A stretch of DNA of 64,000 bases. Origin: Vesta saturnalis (taxonomy: Eukaryota > Arthropoda > Insecta > Coleoptera > Lampyridae). The first letter of the stretch is position 1, and each line of letters begins with the position of its first letter. The DNA lies in contig JARFJB010001492.1 in assembly GCA_036346205.1 (NCBI GenBank), forward strand, positions 938,501 to 1,002,500, given 5' to 3'. This document shows, piece by piece, positions 36,800 through 48,043 of the stretch. A program made the position numbers and the translations under genes. The notes beneath the pieces are model-generated. The model saw only the letters and a list, made by a program, of their open reading frames with translations, was not told where the DNA came from and did no database searches.

Positions 36800-37225
36800 T
36801 TTTTTATACGACGCTTTAAAATTTGTTTTCGCCTTTAAATTTTGTTGTAAAGAAAAACCCACACCAGATATTTAATTTTCTTTTTGCTGTAAATTTAATT
36901 CAATATATATTTATGCACACTATTGTCATGTACTACAATTTTAGTTACACAATTAACCCTATTTTTGTTATTTTGACTCTGTCTACGTTTACGCTCTTTC
37001 CTTTCGTGTACGCGTACTATTGAAGCTGAAGTAGTGTTACGCAGTTTTGTAGGTTCGTCGTGGTTCGGAAAAACATATAGCTAAGCTCCTGGCGCCCTTC
37101 ATTCTTTTTTTCTTGACAACTATCGATGACCCACGATCCATACCGACTCGGGCACCTCGAACATTTTGTTCTACCCACCAATAAGATACAAGTGTATATC
37201 CTTCTTTCTTCTTTAGTACTTCTAT

Positions 37226-38850
37226 TTATTTCTGGGGCAACTCGCTCACTCTATTCAGAGACACTAATTTCTTACAGGTTGACATTCTCCCTGGGCCTCT
37301 AGGAGCGGAACCATAAGTTCTGAGGTAAATCGGGGCTATTTCTCGACGAAAATGGAGCTGCTTGATGGTAATACCCGATTTTTTTAGCTGCCAAGCGTTA
37401 TGAATACTGACATCCACAATCCATGTAAAGAGGCACCACCACCATTTCTTGCCACGTATACCAATTCTATAGACAGCTATGTTCTCGTCATGAAGTCAGT
37501 TTCACCCATATATGAGTTATAATTGGAAATAACATTCCTTTAGGTTTCTTCGTCATACTTACACTATCCGTAAGGGGACAAGTCCCAGGAAGCCGGTTTT
37601 GTGAAATGATCCCGGTACCTTAATAGCCGTTTTTCTTTAAATAACACAGGAGACCTGGACTAGTAAATAAGTTGTCAAAATATATTTTATACCGGGCGTT
37701 TTTATTTTTTGTCTTGAGCTCATCAAGCATAGTTGGAAGTGGGGCCTTACTAAAAGCCTTCTCATAACATTCACGTCGCTTTGGATTATTACCTGATACA
37801 TTTCAAAATTAATCAGATAACCTGAAGCGGTATTCAAAGACCACACTTTATAACCGAATCTGATCGGTGTACTCCTAATAAATTGTTTACAGGTGTATCT
37901 ACCGTTATACTTAATCATACTTTCATCACAGCAGAGCTGTTCTTCAGGTACATACGGCTGATAACATTTGGATTTGATTTTGTCCATTAGCGGTCTGATC
38001 TTCAAATTTTATCAGTGTTATCAGACATGTTACTGTCAGCGCAATACAAAAAACGATTAATTTGTAAGAATCTATCACACCGCATGAAGATGTAAACCAT
38101 TGTATTTCGCATATCTTTTTCCGGGTAGGTTATTGTATCCGCTTAGGATTGAAATACCAATAACACATCTCAATTCATCGCCAGTAATTTTAGAGTTAGC
38201 ACAATTTTTAGATAAAGCATACTTCTCCGTTTCTTTAGCAATAAATGATATGATATTAGCATCAAACAATTTTTCAAAGATCTGTGTCGGTGTCAAATTA
38301 GTATACATGTCATAATTGCTACAAGAGCAAGTCTGGTCCGACATTTCAATATCGTCTTGTATCCAATCTGCTTCTTTGGTAAGTGATTTTAAGCATTGCG
38401 CTGTGTTTTCCTTACCGCAGCTGCCACATAAACCTCCTATACGCGTTTCATTTGAGAGCACAATTTCTGCGGCTGCACGTAGCTGAGATCGGGGTAAGTT
38501 ATCTAAAGTGCCACCAACGTCTTCCTCCCCAGAGTCTTCATCAGTCAGCACAATGTCAGCACCTGGCGCTCTATATGTATTTCTTAAATTTCATCACCAA
38601 ATACTATATCTAACGCGTCTTGCAAGGTAAGTCCACGCCTGAAATAAAAATATTTAAAATGACTACTGTAATGCCTAGCGTTACCATATGGTAACGGGTC
38701 TATCAAACTCACTACCCTGAAGGTAATATTCTCAATTAAAATAGGGTACGCTAAAGTCACAGCTACACTTATTGTCAACTCATTGCGATTGCTAGAATTA
38801 CTAACGGTTAAATAGAAAATGTGTAATACTTACTCAAATCGAGGTTCCAT
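37226..38850 (-). pseudogene. piggyBac-type transposase with one intron, broken
   Basis: Exon 1 (38850-38834) encodes MEPRFE. A canonical GT-AG intron occupies 38833-38639 (donor GTAAGT, acceptor TTTATTTCAG). Exon 2 continues RGLTLQDALDIVFGDE, then after a 1-bp frameshift near 38578 an acidic stretch, LTDEDSGEEDVGG. A Cys-rich segment (LCGSCGKENTAQC, CSCSNYDMY) is unusual for this position. LTPTQIFEKLFDANIISFIA, GDELRCVIGISILSGYNNLP, CCDESMIKYNGRYTCKQFIR (the expected first catalytic Asp region, ~37930), FGYKVWSLNTASGYLINFEM and a C-terminal RREIAPIYLRTYGSAPRGPG (~37330) all match piggyBac transposases. Stops near 38078 and 37637 and missing segments between them show it is inactive. Confidence 0.8.
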
Positions 38851-39344
38851 CGCCCTTTCGAAAACAAAAAAATTAACTACACTTTGAACAACCCTTATAC
38901 TTCAAATATCATCTCAAACTAAATTACACTTGTTTTTCTTCGAACATTAGGATTTTATAAACAACTTTGAAGCGTCATCTATCTAATAGTAGCATAAATT
39001 TTTATGCAAAGCTTCATTTCTGTTCTACCAGTGTTACCATATGGTAACGCTAGGCGATTACAGGTTAATAAGTAGTAATTTGTAAAACTAGAGAAGAAAG
39101 TGGGTCAACAGAGCCAGAGTTAAAATATTTTCTTGTGTTGTTTTACAAATATATTTTTCTAAAACGTATATAAATTTAAAAACATACATAACCGTGGAGC
39201 AAACTTGGTTAGTGGCTTTTAGTTTTGTAGTAGTATTAACAGCCAGTGTTAGGTTAGCAGCGAATTTTCAGCAGCCACTTTAATTCCAGCAGCCAAATCA
39301 TCAGTGGCGTCGGTAAATCAAGAAAAAAATTAAAAATCGAGTCA

Positions 39345-39660
39345 GAAAAATCCTGCCCTCTTTAAGCTCATAAAGCATTTCCCAAACTATGCAACGATCA
39401 TCCTCAATATACCCCATTCATTATAAATATATTATAAACTACGCAACAATCATCCCAAATTTATACCATTAATCTGCAAAGGGGATAAAAGGTAACCCCC
39501 AAATACAAAAAAAATTCATAATTCCCACCAGAAAAATCCTGCCAACCTTAAACTTATAAAGTATATTATAATCTACGCCATAATCATTCTGAAATTACAC
39601 CATTAATTGGCGAAAACGGATAAAAGGTAAGAACTCACCCCCAAATATAATAGTATATTA
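39345..39660 (+). repeat. Tandem repeat, units starting CAGAAAAATCCTGCC (first block)
   Basis: Two diverged units of ~130-185 bp each contain CAGAAAAATCCTGCC, CTTATAAAGTATATTATAA-like, AACTACGCAACAATCATCC-like and GGATAAAAGGTAA segments. The array resumes at 40384 after an unrelated ~720-bp stretch, so it appears interrupted by an insertion. Confidence 0.6.
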
Positions 39661-39697
39661 AGAAACAAGTTTCATAAGACGCGTTTTTATCGCATGA

Positions 39698-39745
39698 GTC
39701 CAAGTTTAGAAAACGACCCGCGCAGCGGGGAGTTTTCTAATGGAC
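39698..39745. other. Strong hairpin with GA/GA internal loop
   Basis: GTCCA-AGT-TTAGAAAAC-GA-CCCGC-GCA-GCGGG-GA-GTTTTCTAA-TGGAC. Three perfect stem segments are separated by a tandem GA/GA internal loop and a 3-nt bulge, with a GCA loop. A structurally similar hairpin lies at 60409-60478. Function unknown. Confidence 0.65.
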
Positions 39746-40383
39746 GAAATTTTTTCTATTTTGCGTATTTGTGTTGAAAATTTTGAAAAAATGTAAATTC
39801 CATTTGTCACCTTATTTCATAATTTTGAATGTAGGTTGGCAACAGTGGTATTTGTTTGTTTGAGTTCGATACAAATATAGGTATTAAAGTATTATTTGTT
39901 ACTAATTCATTTCAAACTACCTATAAATATGTTCTCAATAGAAGTTGTATACTATATACATTATAATCGGAATAAAATTACACTATACTATGTAAACTTA
40001 ATAATTTACACTCAAGTGAAGTTAACAAGGTTAAATGAAGATTATATTTTACACAAAAGATGTAATCGGCTAATCTGAAAGCATATTGACGCTTTATCTT
40101 GAAACACAACAAAAAAGAAATCGTCCATATTCGGTTTTGGTCATCTTAATCATTGCAATGCATTAATCAGGAATAATTCAATACAAAGGATTTCAAATAA
40201 GAATAGGTTATGTTACATTTACGTTTACATACATCAATAAAGAACTTCATTAGTTTACATACCAACATCAAGAAAAAAAATGTTAGGTTACTAAACTTTA
40301 AAGTCAAACATGAAAACACCCGTTTGAGTGTCATAATGTACATATTAAACACGCAAAATAGAAAAAAGGAATTCATAATTCAG

Positions 40384-40600
40384 GTCAGAAAAATCCTGCC
40401 AACTTTAAACTTATAAAATATATTATAATCCATGTACTGCCAACTTTAAACTTACAAAATATATAATCATCCACGTACTGCCAGCCTTAAACTCACATAT
40501 TATAAACAACACAAAAATCATCCTAAATTTATCCAGTTAATTTTCAAAGGGAATAATAGGTAAAAACACCACCAAATATTAAAAAAATATAAATCCATCA
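40384..40600 (+). repeat. Tandem repeat, second block
   Basis: Continues the 39345-39660 array with units starting CAGAAAAATCCTGCCAACTT, then shortened sub-units (TACTGCCAACTTTAAACTTA; TACTGCCAGCCTTAAACTCA) and the GGGAATAATAGGTAA tail. Confidence 0.6.
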
Positions 40601-41256
40601 TAAAAATAACATTAAAGTTATAAATAATATATATTCAAAATATCGTTAAGAGGGAAAGCGCAGCCAAAAATAATCAACATTGATAATTTTTTTAAAGTAA
40701 TATCTACCTTGAGAAACTGATTTATTTACCCTTTATTAAGCTAATTTAATTAAGTCTTTTGATAGATATCAGAATTTATTTAAATCGATTGTGAGAAATT
40801 GATCAATTTTGTAACTTGTATTAAGCTTGAATTATTCAAGTTTCATACGCACTTTTCAGAGTTTTGCTGACAAAAATGAAATTTTCAACATTCAACATTC
40901 AATTTTGATTAAAAAGAAATTGTGAAATGTTGAGTTGATTTTAAAAACATAAAGTGTTTGAGAAATTAATTTAACATTCATTTAATCAATTTTGTAAAAA
41001 TTATTAGGTAGGTAACTGTATCCAACCCCAATTTAGTCAAACTGAGCAGGCATAATTATGAAATGACCTAGTGAAGTGTTATCTCCTTTAGGATTAACAA
41101 AGTACGTTTTAAGATTGGTGAGGTGGATTTGTTATTTAATAGATATCGTTTGATTCCTAAAAAGAATTTAATATATCACGATTAATATTGAGTTAGCAAA
41201 ATTCTTTTTAATTTTAGTAATTTCAATTTAAAAAAATAGAATTTAGTCCACGTGCT
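40601..41256. other. No gene recognised
   Basis: AT-rich sequence, nothing recognisable. Confidence 0.5.
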
Positions 41257-41309
41257 AACGCGAGTGTGAGTATGAGTGTGAGTGTGAGTGTGAGTGTGAG
41301 TGTGAGTGC

Positions 41310-41342
<33 letters not shown>

Positions 41343-41862
41343 TGTGAGTGTGAGTGAGAGTGAGTGTGAGTGTGAGTGTGAGTGTGAGTGTGAGTGTGTG
41401 TGTGAGTGTGAGTGAGAGTGTGAGTGTGAGTGTGAGTGTGAGTGAGTGTGAGTGTGAGTGTGAGTGTGAGTGTGAGTGTGAGTGAGTGTGAGTGTTTGTG
41501 GTGTGTGTGGGCGTGGGCGTGGGCACGGGCGTGGGCGCGCGCGTGCGTGCGTGCGTGTGTGCGTATGCGTGTGTGTGTGGGCGTGGACGTGAGCGTCGGC
41601 GTGAGCGTCAGAGTGAGAGTGAAAGTGAGAGTTAGAGCGAGATGAGAGAGCGTGTGAGTGTGAGTGTAAGTGTGAGTGTGAGTGTGAGTGTGACTGTGAG
41701 TGTGAGTGTGAGTTTGAGTGTGAGTGTGAGTGTGAGTGTGAGTGTGAGTGTGAGTGTGGGTGTGTGTACATGTACGATGCTTGCGTGATTGCGTGGGCAC
41801 GTAGGTGCGTATATGGGTGTGTGCGTGTGTACGTGCATGCGTGAGTACTGTTTTAGTGTAAT
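41257..41862. repeat. (GTGAGT)n/(GTGTGC)n microsatellite complex
   Basis: About 600 bp of GTGAGT hexamers with GT, GTGC and GCGTGG variants. Long open frames across it (Thr/His/Ser repeats) are artefacts of the repeat. Confidence 0.9.
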
Positions 41863-42039
41863 TTACAAATGAATAGTAAGTAAATTGTATTACATTATAC
41901 GCAGGGTAACGTTTTTTACTGGCTCTAGGAGATTTAAGGTTCTTCTGGCGGTTTGCCAGTAAACTTCCAGTAAAAACCTATTTACAATGCTAATACCCTA
42001 AAATATTATTACATTGTAGGGAAGACATTAATTTTTACA

Positions 42040-42360
42040 ATAGGTGATTGACATTTTTATAAATAGTTTTCTTCGCAGCTTTCCAACTAGAATTATTTAC
42101 AATAATAATTATTACAAATTAAATAGAGAAGGTAATTTTAATGAATCTAAGTTCAATGATGACAAAGTCATAACAGTATATAAATTATGAATTATTAAAA
42201 CTTTTAATGTACACTTAGTAAAAGATTGCCTCGAGTGGGACTTGAACCCATGACCACTACTTTGCTAAAGTAGGCTCTACCATCTGAGTTATCGAGGGTG
42301 CTAGTTCCACTTGATTCAATTCTGAAGTGTATGTACCTTACTAGTTTGATATTATATACT
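42040..42360 (-). repeat. tRNA-derived SINE-like repeat
   Basis: A tRNA-like head (42227-42298) is followed on the minus strand by a body reading CAATCTTTTACTAAGTGTAC, CATTAAAAGTTTTAATAATT and on to about 42040, with TAATAATTATTATT near 42100. Part of the body recurs at about 42490-42588 in the same orientation, and the head/body junction recurs at about 57612-57700 on the plus strand. Head plus shared body in several copies is what a SINE looks like. Confidence 0.6.
42227..42298 (-). tRNA. tRNA-Ala(AGC)-like sequence, probably a SINE head rather than a working tRNA
   Basis: On the minus strand the acceptor CCCTCGA pairs with TCGAGGC at six of seven positions. The D arm ACTCAGATGGTAGAGC has an A-C mismatch. 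The anticodon arm CTACT-TTAGCAA-AGTAG is perfect, with anticodon AGC. The T arm is ATGGG-TTCAAGT-CCCAC, one mismatch, then discriminator A. The base between D and anticodon stems is missing. The mismatches and the repeated body favour a tRNA-derived repeat or tRNA pseudogene. Confidence 0.55.
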
Positions 42361-42588
42361 TCTTATATTGTTATATAACCAGTCGCTTTTGTGGGAAGGT
42401 GTCTGTAAGCTTGAATTTTCCAAGTTTCGTAGAAACTCACAAGACCGGAATATCGAATCAGTCGCCATAAGCAAGTAATTAATATAAAAAAATAGAGACG
42501 ATAATTTTAACGAATCTAAGTTGAATGATGATACAGTCATAACAGTATACAAATAATGAATTATTTTAATGTTCACACTTTTAATGTA

Positions 42589-43860
42589 CTAGACATGAAA
42601 TGTACTAGCGTAAACTGAATGATCAAATTCGAATTCTTCTTGTGTTAAAAAGAAATTACGTTGTCAATTTCGAAAATTTCAATCAATGGTAACTTGATTT
42701 TTTCAAATGGAACGGCCATTTTTTCATTTTTGCATCAAATGCGGAATTTTTTTACTTTTTTAACGATATGAATTACTCGATATCTATCTTCTGTAGATTT
42801 GTTTTAATTTCACAATTTTGATTAATTTGATGTATTTTTCAATGCTTCGTTAGTATTACCATGGAAACTAAACAAAAAACGATTCACATTATAAAACATT
42901 ATTTATTAAGTAGAAAAATACATAAACACAAAAAACAAAATTATGAGCTAAAATAAAAATAAAATTAATTTTAATAAATGTTCAAAATGTATACACCTTG
43001 TTCTAAGCAAACGCGACCTTGTTCGTCTGCGACGAAAATAATTTTTAACCCTATTTAAACTTACTGGGTTAATAGTTACAAAAACGTTTCGGATTCTATT
43101 TTTCATATCTTCCGCAGTGGTTGATAGTTCAGCATACACTGTTTCCTTGCTGTACCCCCACAAAAAGAAATCAAGGGGAAAATATCTGGAGATCTCGCGG
43201 GCCATCGTGTTGGTCCATTTCTTCATATCCACTTTGCAACAAATGGGTTATTAAGCCATTCACTTATCATACGGGCACGGTGTGAAAATACATGTCTCTA
43301 ATTTTAGTGAGCGGGACATGTTCAAGGAGTCCAAGTAATCTATTATCCAGGAAATTCAAGTACAAATTTGAATTTAGAATACCGTCGAAGAAAAAGGGAC
43401 CAACAACTGAAGTACCAAATATGCCTGCCCAAACATTAATCGACCATTTCTCTTGGCTATGAACTCGGAAATAGTGAGGGTTTTAATCTGAGTAATAATG
43501 AAAATTGGGTTGGTTAAAAAATTGCGGTGGAAGGTGCACTCATCTGTACACATGATCTTATCCAAAAATTGTACATTTTCATTTAACTTTTGTTCCACCC
43601 AATTGCAAAGATTAATCCTGCAAATTAATCAGAAATTGTGAAATTAAAAGAAATCTACCGAAGATAGATATCGACTAATTTATATCGTTATAAAGGTAAA
43701 AAATTCTGCATTTGATGCAAAAATGAAAAAATGGCCGTTCCATTTGAAAAAATCAAGTTACCATTGATTGAAATTTTCTAAACTGACAAAGTAATTTCCC
43801 TAAACACAAGAAGAATTCGAATTTGAGAAACCGGTTTACACTAGTACATTTCATGACTAG
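42589..43860 (-). mobile_element. Mariner-like transposon with ~230-bp terminal inverted repeats
   Basis: Both ends read CTAG(A/T)CATGAAATGTACTAG in opposite orientation. Inverted similarity extends through AATGGAACGGCCATTTTTTC (left ~42715) and its complement (right ~43725) to about 42825 and 43630. A broken minus-strand transposase lies between. Confidence 0.75.
42948..43620 (-). pseudogene. Mariner-like transposase, C-terminal two thirds, catalytic core damaged
   Basis: Minus-strand reading gives FLDKIMCTDECTFHRN (first catalytic Asp, ~43550), then after frame breaks ARMISEWLNNPFVAKWI (~43270), RNGPTRWPARSPDIFPLDFF (third Asp, ~43190), LWGYSKETVYAELSTTAEDM and a tail ending HFEHLLK (~42975). 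Before ARMISEWL the sequence goes straight from MYF(H/S) to RAR, so the QDGAPAH-type motif bearing the second catalytic Asp has been deleted. The N-terminal HTH domains are missing. Confidence 0.75.
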
Positions 43861-44199
43861 TAACACCACAGTCATGATTTTTTAAGTTTTGTGATCACAT
43901 CGATATTTAGTTGTTTTTCAGACATTTACTTTTTGTAAAAATGACGAATTGCGGCTAAACGATTCGTTTTAGGTACTACGTGTGATACATAAAGTCGCGC
44001 TAGAATTGACCAAAGAATCCAAATAAGCAATAATATGCAGGGGGTTCAATTTAAAAAATGTAACTTTGATATAAATACACTTTATGAACTTTGCGATTCC
44101 AGTGAACATATTTTAGTTTTGTAGCCTTAAGGATACCCCACCACATCCCATCGACAAACTTTAGAAATATTTCTTAATAAACCCACAATTTTCCACCCA

Positions 44200-44219
44200 C
44201 GCACTATTGGGACACCCTG
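44200..44219 (-). repeat. Orphan mariner-type end
   Basis: CGCACTATTGGGACACCCTG followed by TA. It is the reverse complement of the end at 1129-1147. No partner end or transposase is visible beside it. Confidence 0.55.
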
Positions 44220-44399
44220 TATATCAAATTCATTTCGATTTTTATCACTTATATACCCTCAAGTTTTCTACAAAACTCTAGCTGTTCCGATTCAGAGTGA
44301 CTGTTAAATTCCGAAATATTCTATAAAAATTTGAAAGTTGCCCCATGGGCATATAACAGTTCGAATCTATCGTTACAAGATGTAGTAACACTTATCAAA

Positions 44400-46377
44400 T
44401 TAAAAAACACAATGCACTTTAAATTTTAACTCTTCATTTTGGATTGGTTCATTGTCACCTTCGTAACTAAATTGTTTTGTATCTTTTCGAGGTCTTAAAA
44501 TGCCTTCATCTTTTAATTTTGGATCGATATCTAATAAAACCGCGACTTTCCTAGCTTCTTCTAATAAATCATTAAAACTGTTATCTGAACAACAGTTTTA
44601 AAAAAAAAATCAATTAAATTACTTAAACCAGCACAATATTAAAACTTTGAATTAATTAAATTTTGGACACTATATTAACTTTACTTAATATATTAAACCA
44701 TAAGATCATCATGCATACAAATTTAATTTTTTTAACTTTTTAGCAAGTGGCATAGTTACATTCTTTACAGCATTATCAAAATTTTGCGCGGAAGTAATTT
44801 CAAAAAGAGCATCGCATATTTCGCCTATTTGATACCTTAAAGGTGTTTATAGTATCAATTCGGGTCGACCATCTGGTATGACAACGTCTTTAAAGTCAAA
44901 TTGGATATATGGTTTTTCATAATCGCCCATCGATGGGTTGAAGCAGAGAAAAAGTTATAAAGTTCTTGAACTATAGAAAATTTACAAATAATATATTTGA
45001 TTTTGGGCCATCGTTAACGACAATGTTCAAACTATGGTTGGAACAGGGTGCAAAGAATGCTCTTGGATTGATATTTAATTTTTTTTTGTACACCATTATG
45101 TTCATCCTTCATGTTTGCCCCTTTGCCGTATCCTTGGCCGCATAAATAAAAAATATCTAATCCATAATTTTCTAACGTCGATAACAAAAAATTTGTTAAA
45201 CCTTCACCGGTAACATCAGTAACAGAACAAAAAATTAAGAAATGTTCTTCAATACTAATTCCCGAATCGTTGAAATTGGCGAATCTGATAAATACTAAAA
45301 TAAATCTGTTCTTGGTATACAGTCGCGGATGGTAGAAAAATATTTAGCTGTTTTCGCCATGTTTAAAATTTTAGATCTAACGTTACTTCCTTATACAGTT
45401 ATAACTTCGTTTTGGATTTTGTCCCCAAGATAATGAGGCATATTTTTGTACGCTTTCATTTGAGACCGGTTGACGTATTGAGAGATAATAGGATAGAATT
45501 TTACGATCATTTCGATCCATTTCAAAAAGTTGCCATTATTTTAATTTATGAGCAGTACCTCGAAAGGCTAAGTTCTGTTCAGCCAAAAATTGAACCGTAT
45601 AAAAAATACGCTCAATAATGACATGCCAATATTTTGTTTCTTTATTGAATATCTTTTTTGCTTCAGAATCTATAGTTTTATTCTTTTTCATTCGATTTAA
45701 AAGATCTGTGCATTGATTCAAATTCTGGAAATGTAACTTGCTTTTTTTGTGGTAACTTAAATATTCACTTAAATGATGCCTATAATTAAACCCATTATCG
45801 TTACTTAATTTTATAGTTTTTGCAGAATTTGTAAATTAAAGATTTTGTAATAAAAACGATATATACAGAATTATTTTCTTTAGAATATAACAACCATTCT
45901 CGTTTAACTTCTTCTTTATTATGTAAAATTCTGGTAAAATACGTGTCAGAAAACTTACGTCCTGATTTGTGTTTAGGGTAAATCTGATTTTTAATCTGAT
46001 AATGACCTGGTCCATTATCTATTAATAATTGAACATGATGGGGAAACTTTTGGCCATAACCCTGGATCCTCAGGAAGTGGCAAAAATTTCTCTTCACCGT
46101 CATCAAGTTTACAATCTTTGCTAGAAGTTGATTATAGTTATTGACACTGCCTTCAAATTCCTTCTCTAGTTCTTCACTAGTAGTTGAGCATACTGTAGGA
46201 ATCAAGAAATCGAACACCATTTGGCTGCTACTTGCTTCAATTTCTAATTTCGGCGTTGATGTAGACAGAAGGTCTATGTTTTCTTGAGAAATGGTTGGTT
46301 TTTGAATTACTTTTTCTCTCGTTTCGTTTGTTTAATAAGTTTTCATATCCGAAAGTTTCTTTTTCTTTTTCCTCTTA

Positions 46378-46382
<5 letters not shown>
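44400..46382 (-). pseudogene. hAT-family transposase of the ZMYM1/DUF4371 type, broken
   Basis: The minus strand starts at 46382 with MSKRKKKKKLSDMK, immediately against a (TA)n tract. Next come SQMVFDFLIPTVCS, QLLIDNGPGHYQIKNQIYP and GRKFSDTYFTRILHNKEEVK (a TTF-type N-terminal domain, ~46040-45900), then HVIIERIFYTVQFLAEQNLAFRG (~45600). A DUF4371-type core follows: RFANFNDSGISIEEHFLIFC, GLDIFYLCGQGYGKGANMKD, HNGVQKK and NPRAFFAPCSNHSLN (~45290-45030). The final piece DLLEEARKVAVLLDIDPKLK reaches about 44400. The C-terminal dimerisation domain is absent, and many frameshifts and stops are present. Confidence 0.8.
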
Positions 46383-46471
<89 letters not shown>

Positions 46472-46472
46472 G
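46381..46472. repeat. (TA)n microsatellite
   Basis: About 90 bp of TA repeats between the hAT relic and a mariner-like element. Confidence 0.95.
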
Positions 46473-46474
46473 TA

Positions 46475-47995
46475 CAGTATGTCCCCGGATCGACTTTAAA
46501 AGAGGAAAATTCTCTTATTTTGATTTCTCAGAAAATTTCATTCTTGCTGATTTGCCCTGCTTGTTTTCAAACCCCGAAACACAAATTACTTGCTATTTAA
46601 CTCAAACGGTTCTCGAGATAATATCATTTTCTTGAAAAATTCGAGCTTTTCGTAATTTTTGAAGTAAATTGATTTGTTTCAAAGGAAAATCAAATTGGTC
46701 TCACAAGTTTTAATATACATTTAACAATTGATGGTAAAATGAAATGAAATTCTCAAAAACTGAACTATAAATTTTCTATTCGAATAATGCTCCTCCTTTT
46801 TCCGCACAGATTTCAATGCGAGCTCTGAATTCATTGAAACTGCGCCTTATTTCTTCGATTGAAAGGACTGGACAGCATTCCGTATCCTATTTTCAATTGC
46901 TCTTCATCATTGTCTAAAGGCTCACTGTACACAATTTGTTTTAAACGACCCCACATATAAAAGTTCATTATTGTGAGATCAGGACTTCTCGGCGGCCATA
47001 AAATGGGACCATCTCTTCCTATCCAGTTATCAAGGAACTCTGTATTGAACCACTGGCGAACAGTACCGGCAATAACGGTTTAAATTTTGATCAAAAAATA
47101 TGGGCCAATAATTCCATGGTACGAAACCGCACACCACATTAACTTTTTCAAACATTGTCTGCGACTAGCAATTCGGAAGTTTGATTCGTCCTACTCCAGT
47201 AACGGCAATGTTGGGAGGAAACGACGTTAGTTGAAAAGGTCGATTCATCGGAGAACATTATTCGTTTATGAAAATTTGAATCTTCCAAAACTCTATTGCC
47301 CATTTTCAAACAAAAATCCAGACGTTTGGCTTCATCACCGTTCTCTAAAGTTTGCCTAAATTGCGGCTTAAATGGTAAAATTTTGTTCTCCTTGAAGATT
47401 CTTTGTAAATGAGATTTACCTATCCCAATTCGTAGTGCCTTCTTAAAGACAACCTTGGAACTTCTGTTGCGGAATGAACGGCGAGAACAGTAGCAGCATC
47501 TTCTTCATCGAACAACTTCTTTGGCTTCTTTAGGTTTAAAACCGAGCCTGTTTGAAGGAATTTAGTTACCAATTTTTGCTCCGGTATTCGAAATGGCAAC
47601 CTCCGGGTATTTTTGGTTGAATTTCTGATAACAACTCGGTAGCACTCTTCCCAGTTCCGTAACGTTGAATTAGATAAATTCTTTGTTGTAAAGTCAACAT
47701 TATAGCATACAATTCAAATTAGCATGAATTAATTTGCAGTTCAACAGAATTATCACATTTGACAATTTCTGTCAGTGGTGTTTTTCAATGAAATCCGCCT
47801 ACTTCTAAAAATTAGGAAAAACATTCTAAGTCCAATTTTTCAAGAAAATGATATTATCTCGAGAACCGTACGAGTAAAATAGAAAGTAATTTGTGTTTCG
47901 GGGTTTGAAAACAAGCAGGCAAATCATCAAGAATGAAATTTTCTGAGAAATCAAAAATAAGAGAATTTTCCTCTTTAAAGTCGATCCGAGACATA

Positions 47996-47998
<3 letters not shown>
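46475..47998 (-). mobile_element. Mariner-like transposon, copy A, inserted in (TA)n
   Basis: Ends CAGTATGTCCCCGGATCG (left) and CGATCCGAGACATACTG (right) are flanked by TA (46473-46474 and 47999-48000), with TA repeats outside both. Inverted similarity continues ~150-200 bp inward. Copy B lies at 53335-54912. Confidence 0.85.
46776..47700 (-). pseudogene. Mariner-like transposase, copy A (second catalytic Asp deleted)
   Basis: Start MLTLQQRIYLIQRYGTGK at 47700; stop after AEKGGALFE at 46776. The first catalytic Asp is present in RIMFSDESTF (~47260). The third region GPILWPPRSPDLTIM is at ~47000. Compared with copy B, about 105 bp are missing near 47073, exactly where copy B encodes FFQHDGCPAHYAG with the second catalytic Asp. 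Several frameshifts also break it. It keeps the N-terminal ~25 codons that copy B has lost. Confidence 0.8.

Positions 47999-48000
<2 letters not shown>

Positions 48001-48041
<41 letters not shown>
48001..48041. repeat. (TA)n microsatellite
   Basis: TA tract on the right of mariner copy A. Confidence 0.95.

Positions 48042-48043
<2 letters not shown>

Larger units (their letters stand above)
34987..39064 (-). mobile_element. piggyBac-type transposon with TTAA on both sides
   Basis: The left end CCCGTAACCGTCTGA follows TTAA (34983-34986). The right end, read inward, is CCTGTAATCGCCTAGCGTTA and is followed outward by TTAA (39065-39068). The first 15 bases match at about 12. A near-palindrome GTTACCATATGGTAAC follows the right end (39033-39050). 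It recurs at about 35106-35121 next to an inward-reversed copy of the end, and at about 38680-38695 inside the transposase intron. The interior also contains an unrelated insect-type repeat (36301-36540) and a (TA)n tract. Boundaries are inferred, since the left arm is degraded. Confidence 0.55.

Noticed and set aside
41182..41838. Thr/His/Ser-rich frames of up to 182 codons
   Set aside because: Artefacts of the GTGAGT/GTGTGC microsatellites.
42227..42298. Functional tRNA-Ala gene
   Set aside because: Acceptor, D and T arms carry mismatches, a linker base is missing, and the sequence is joined to a repeated SINE-like body.
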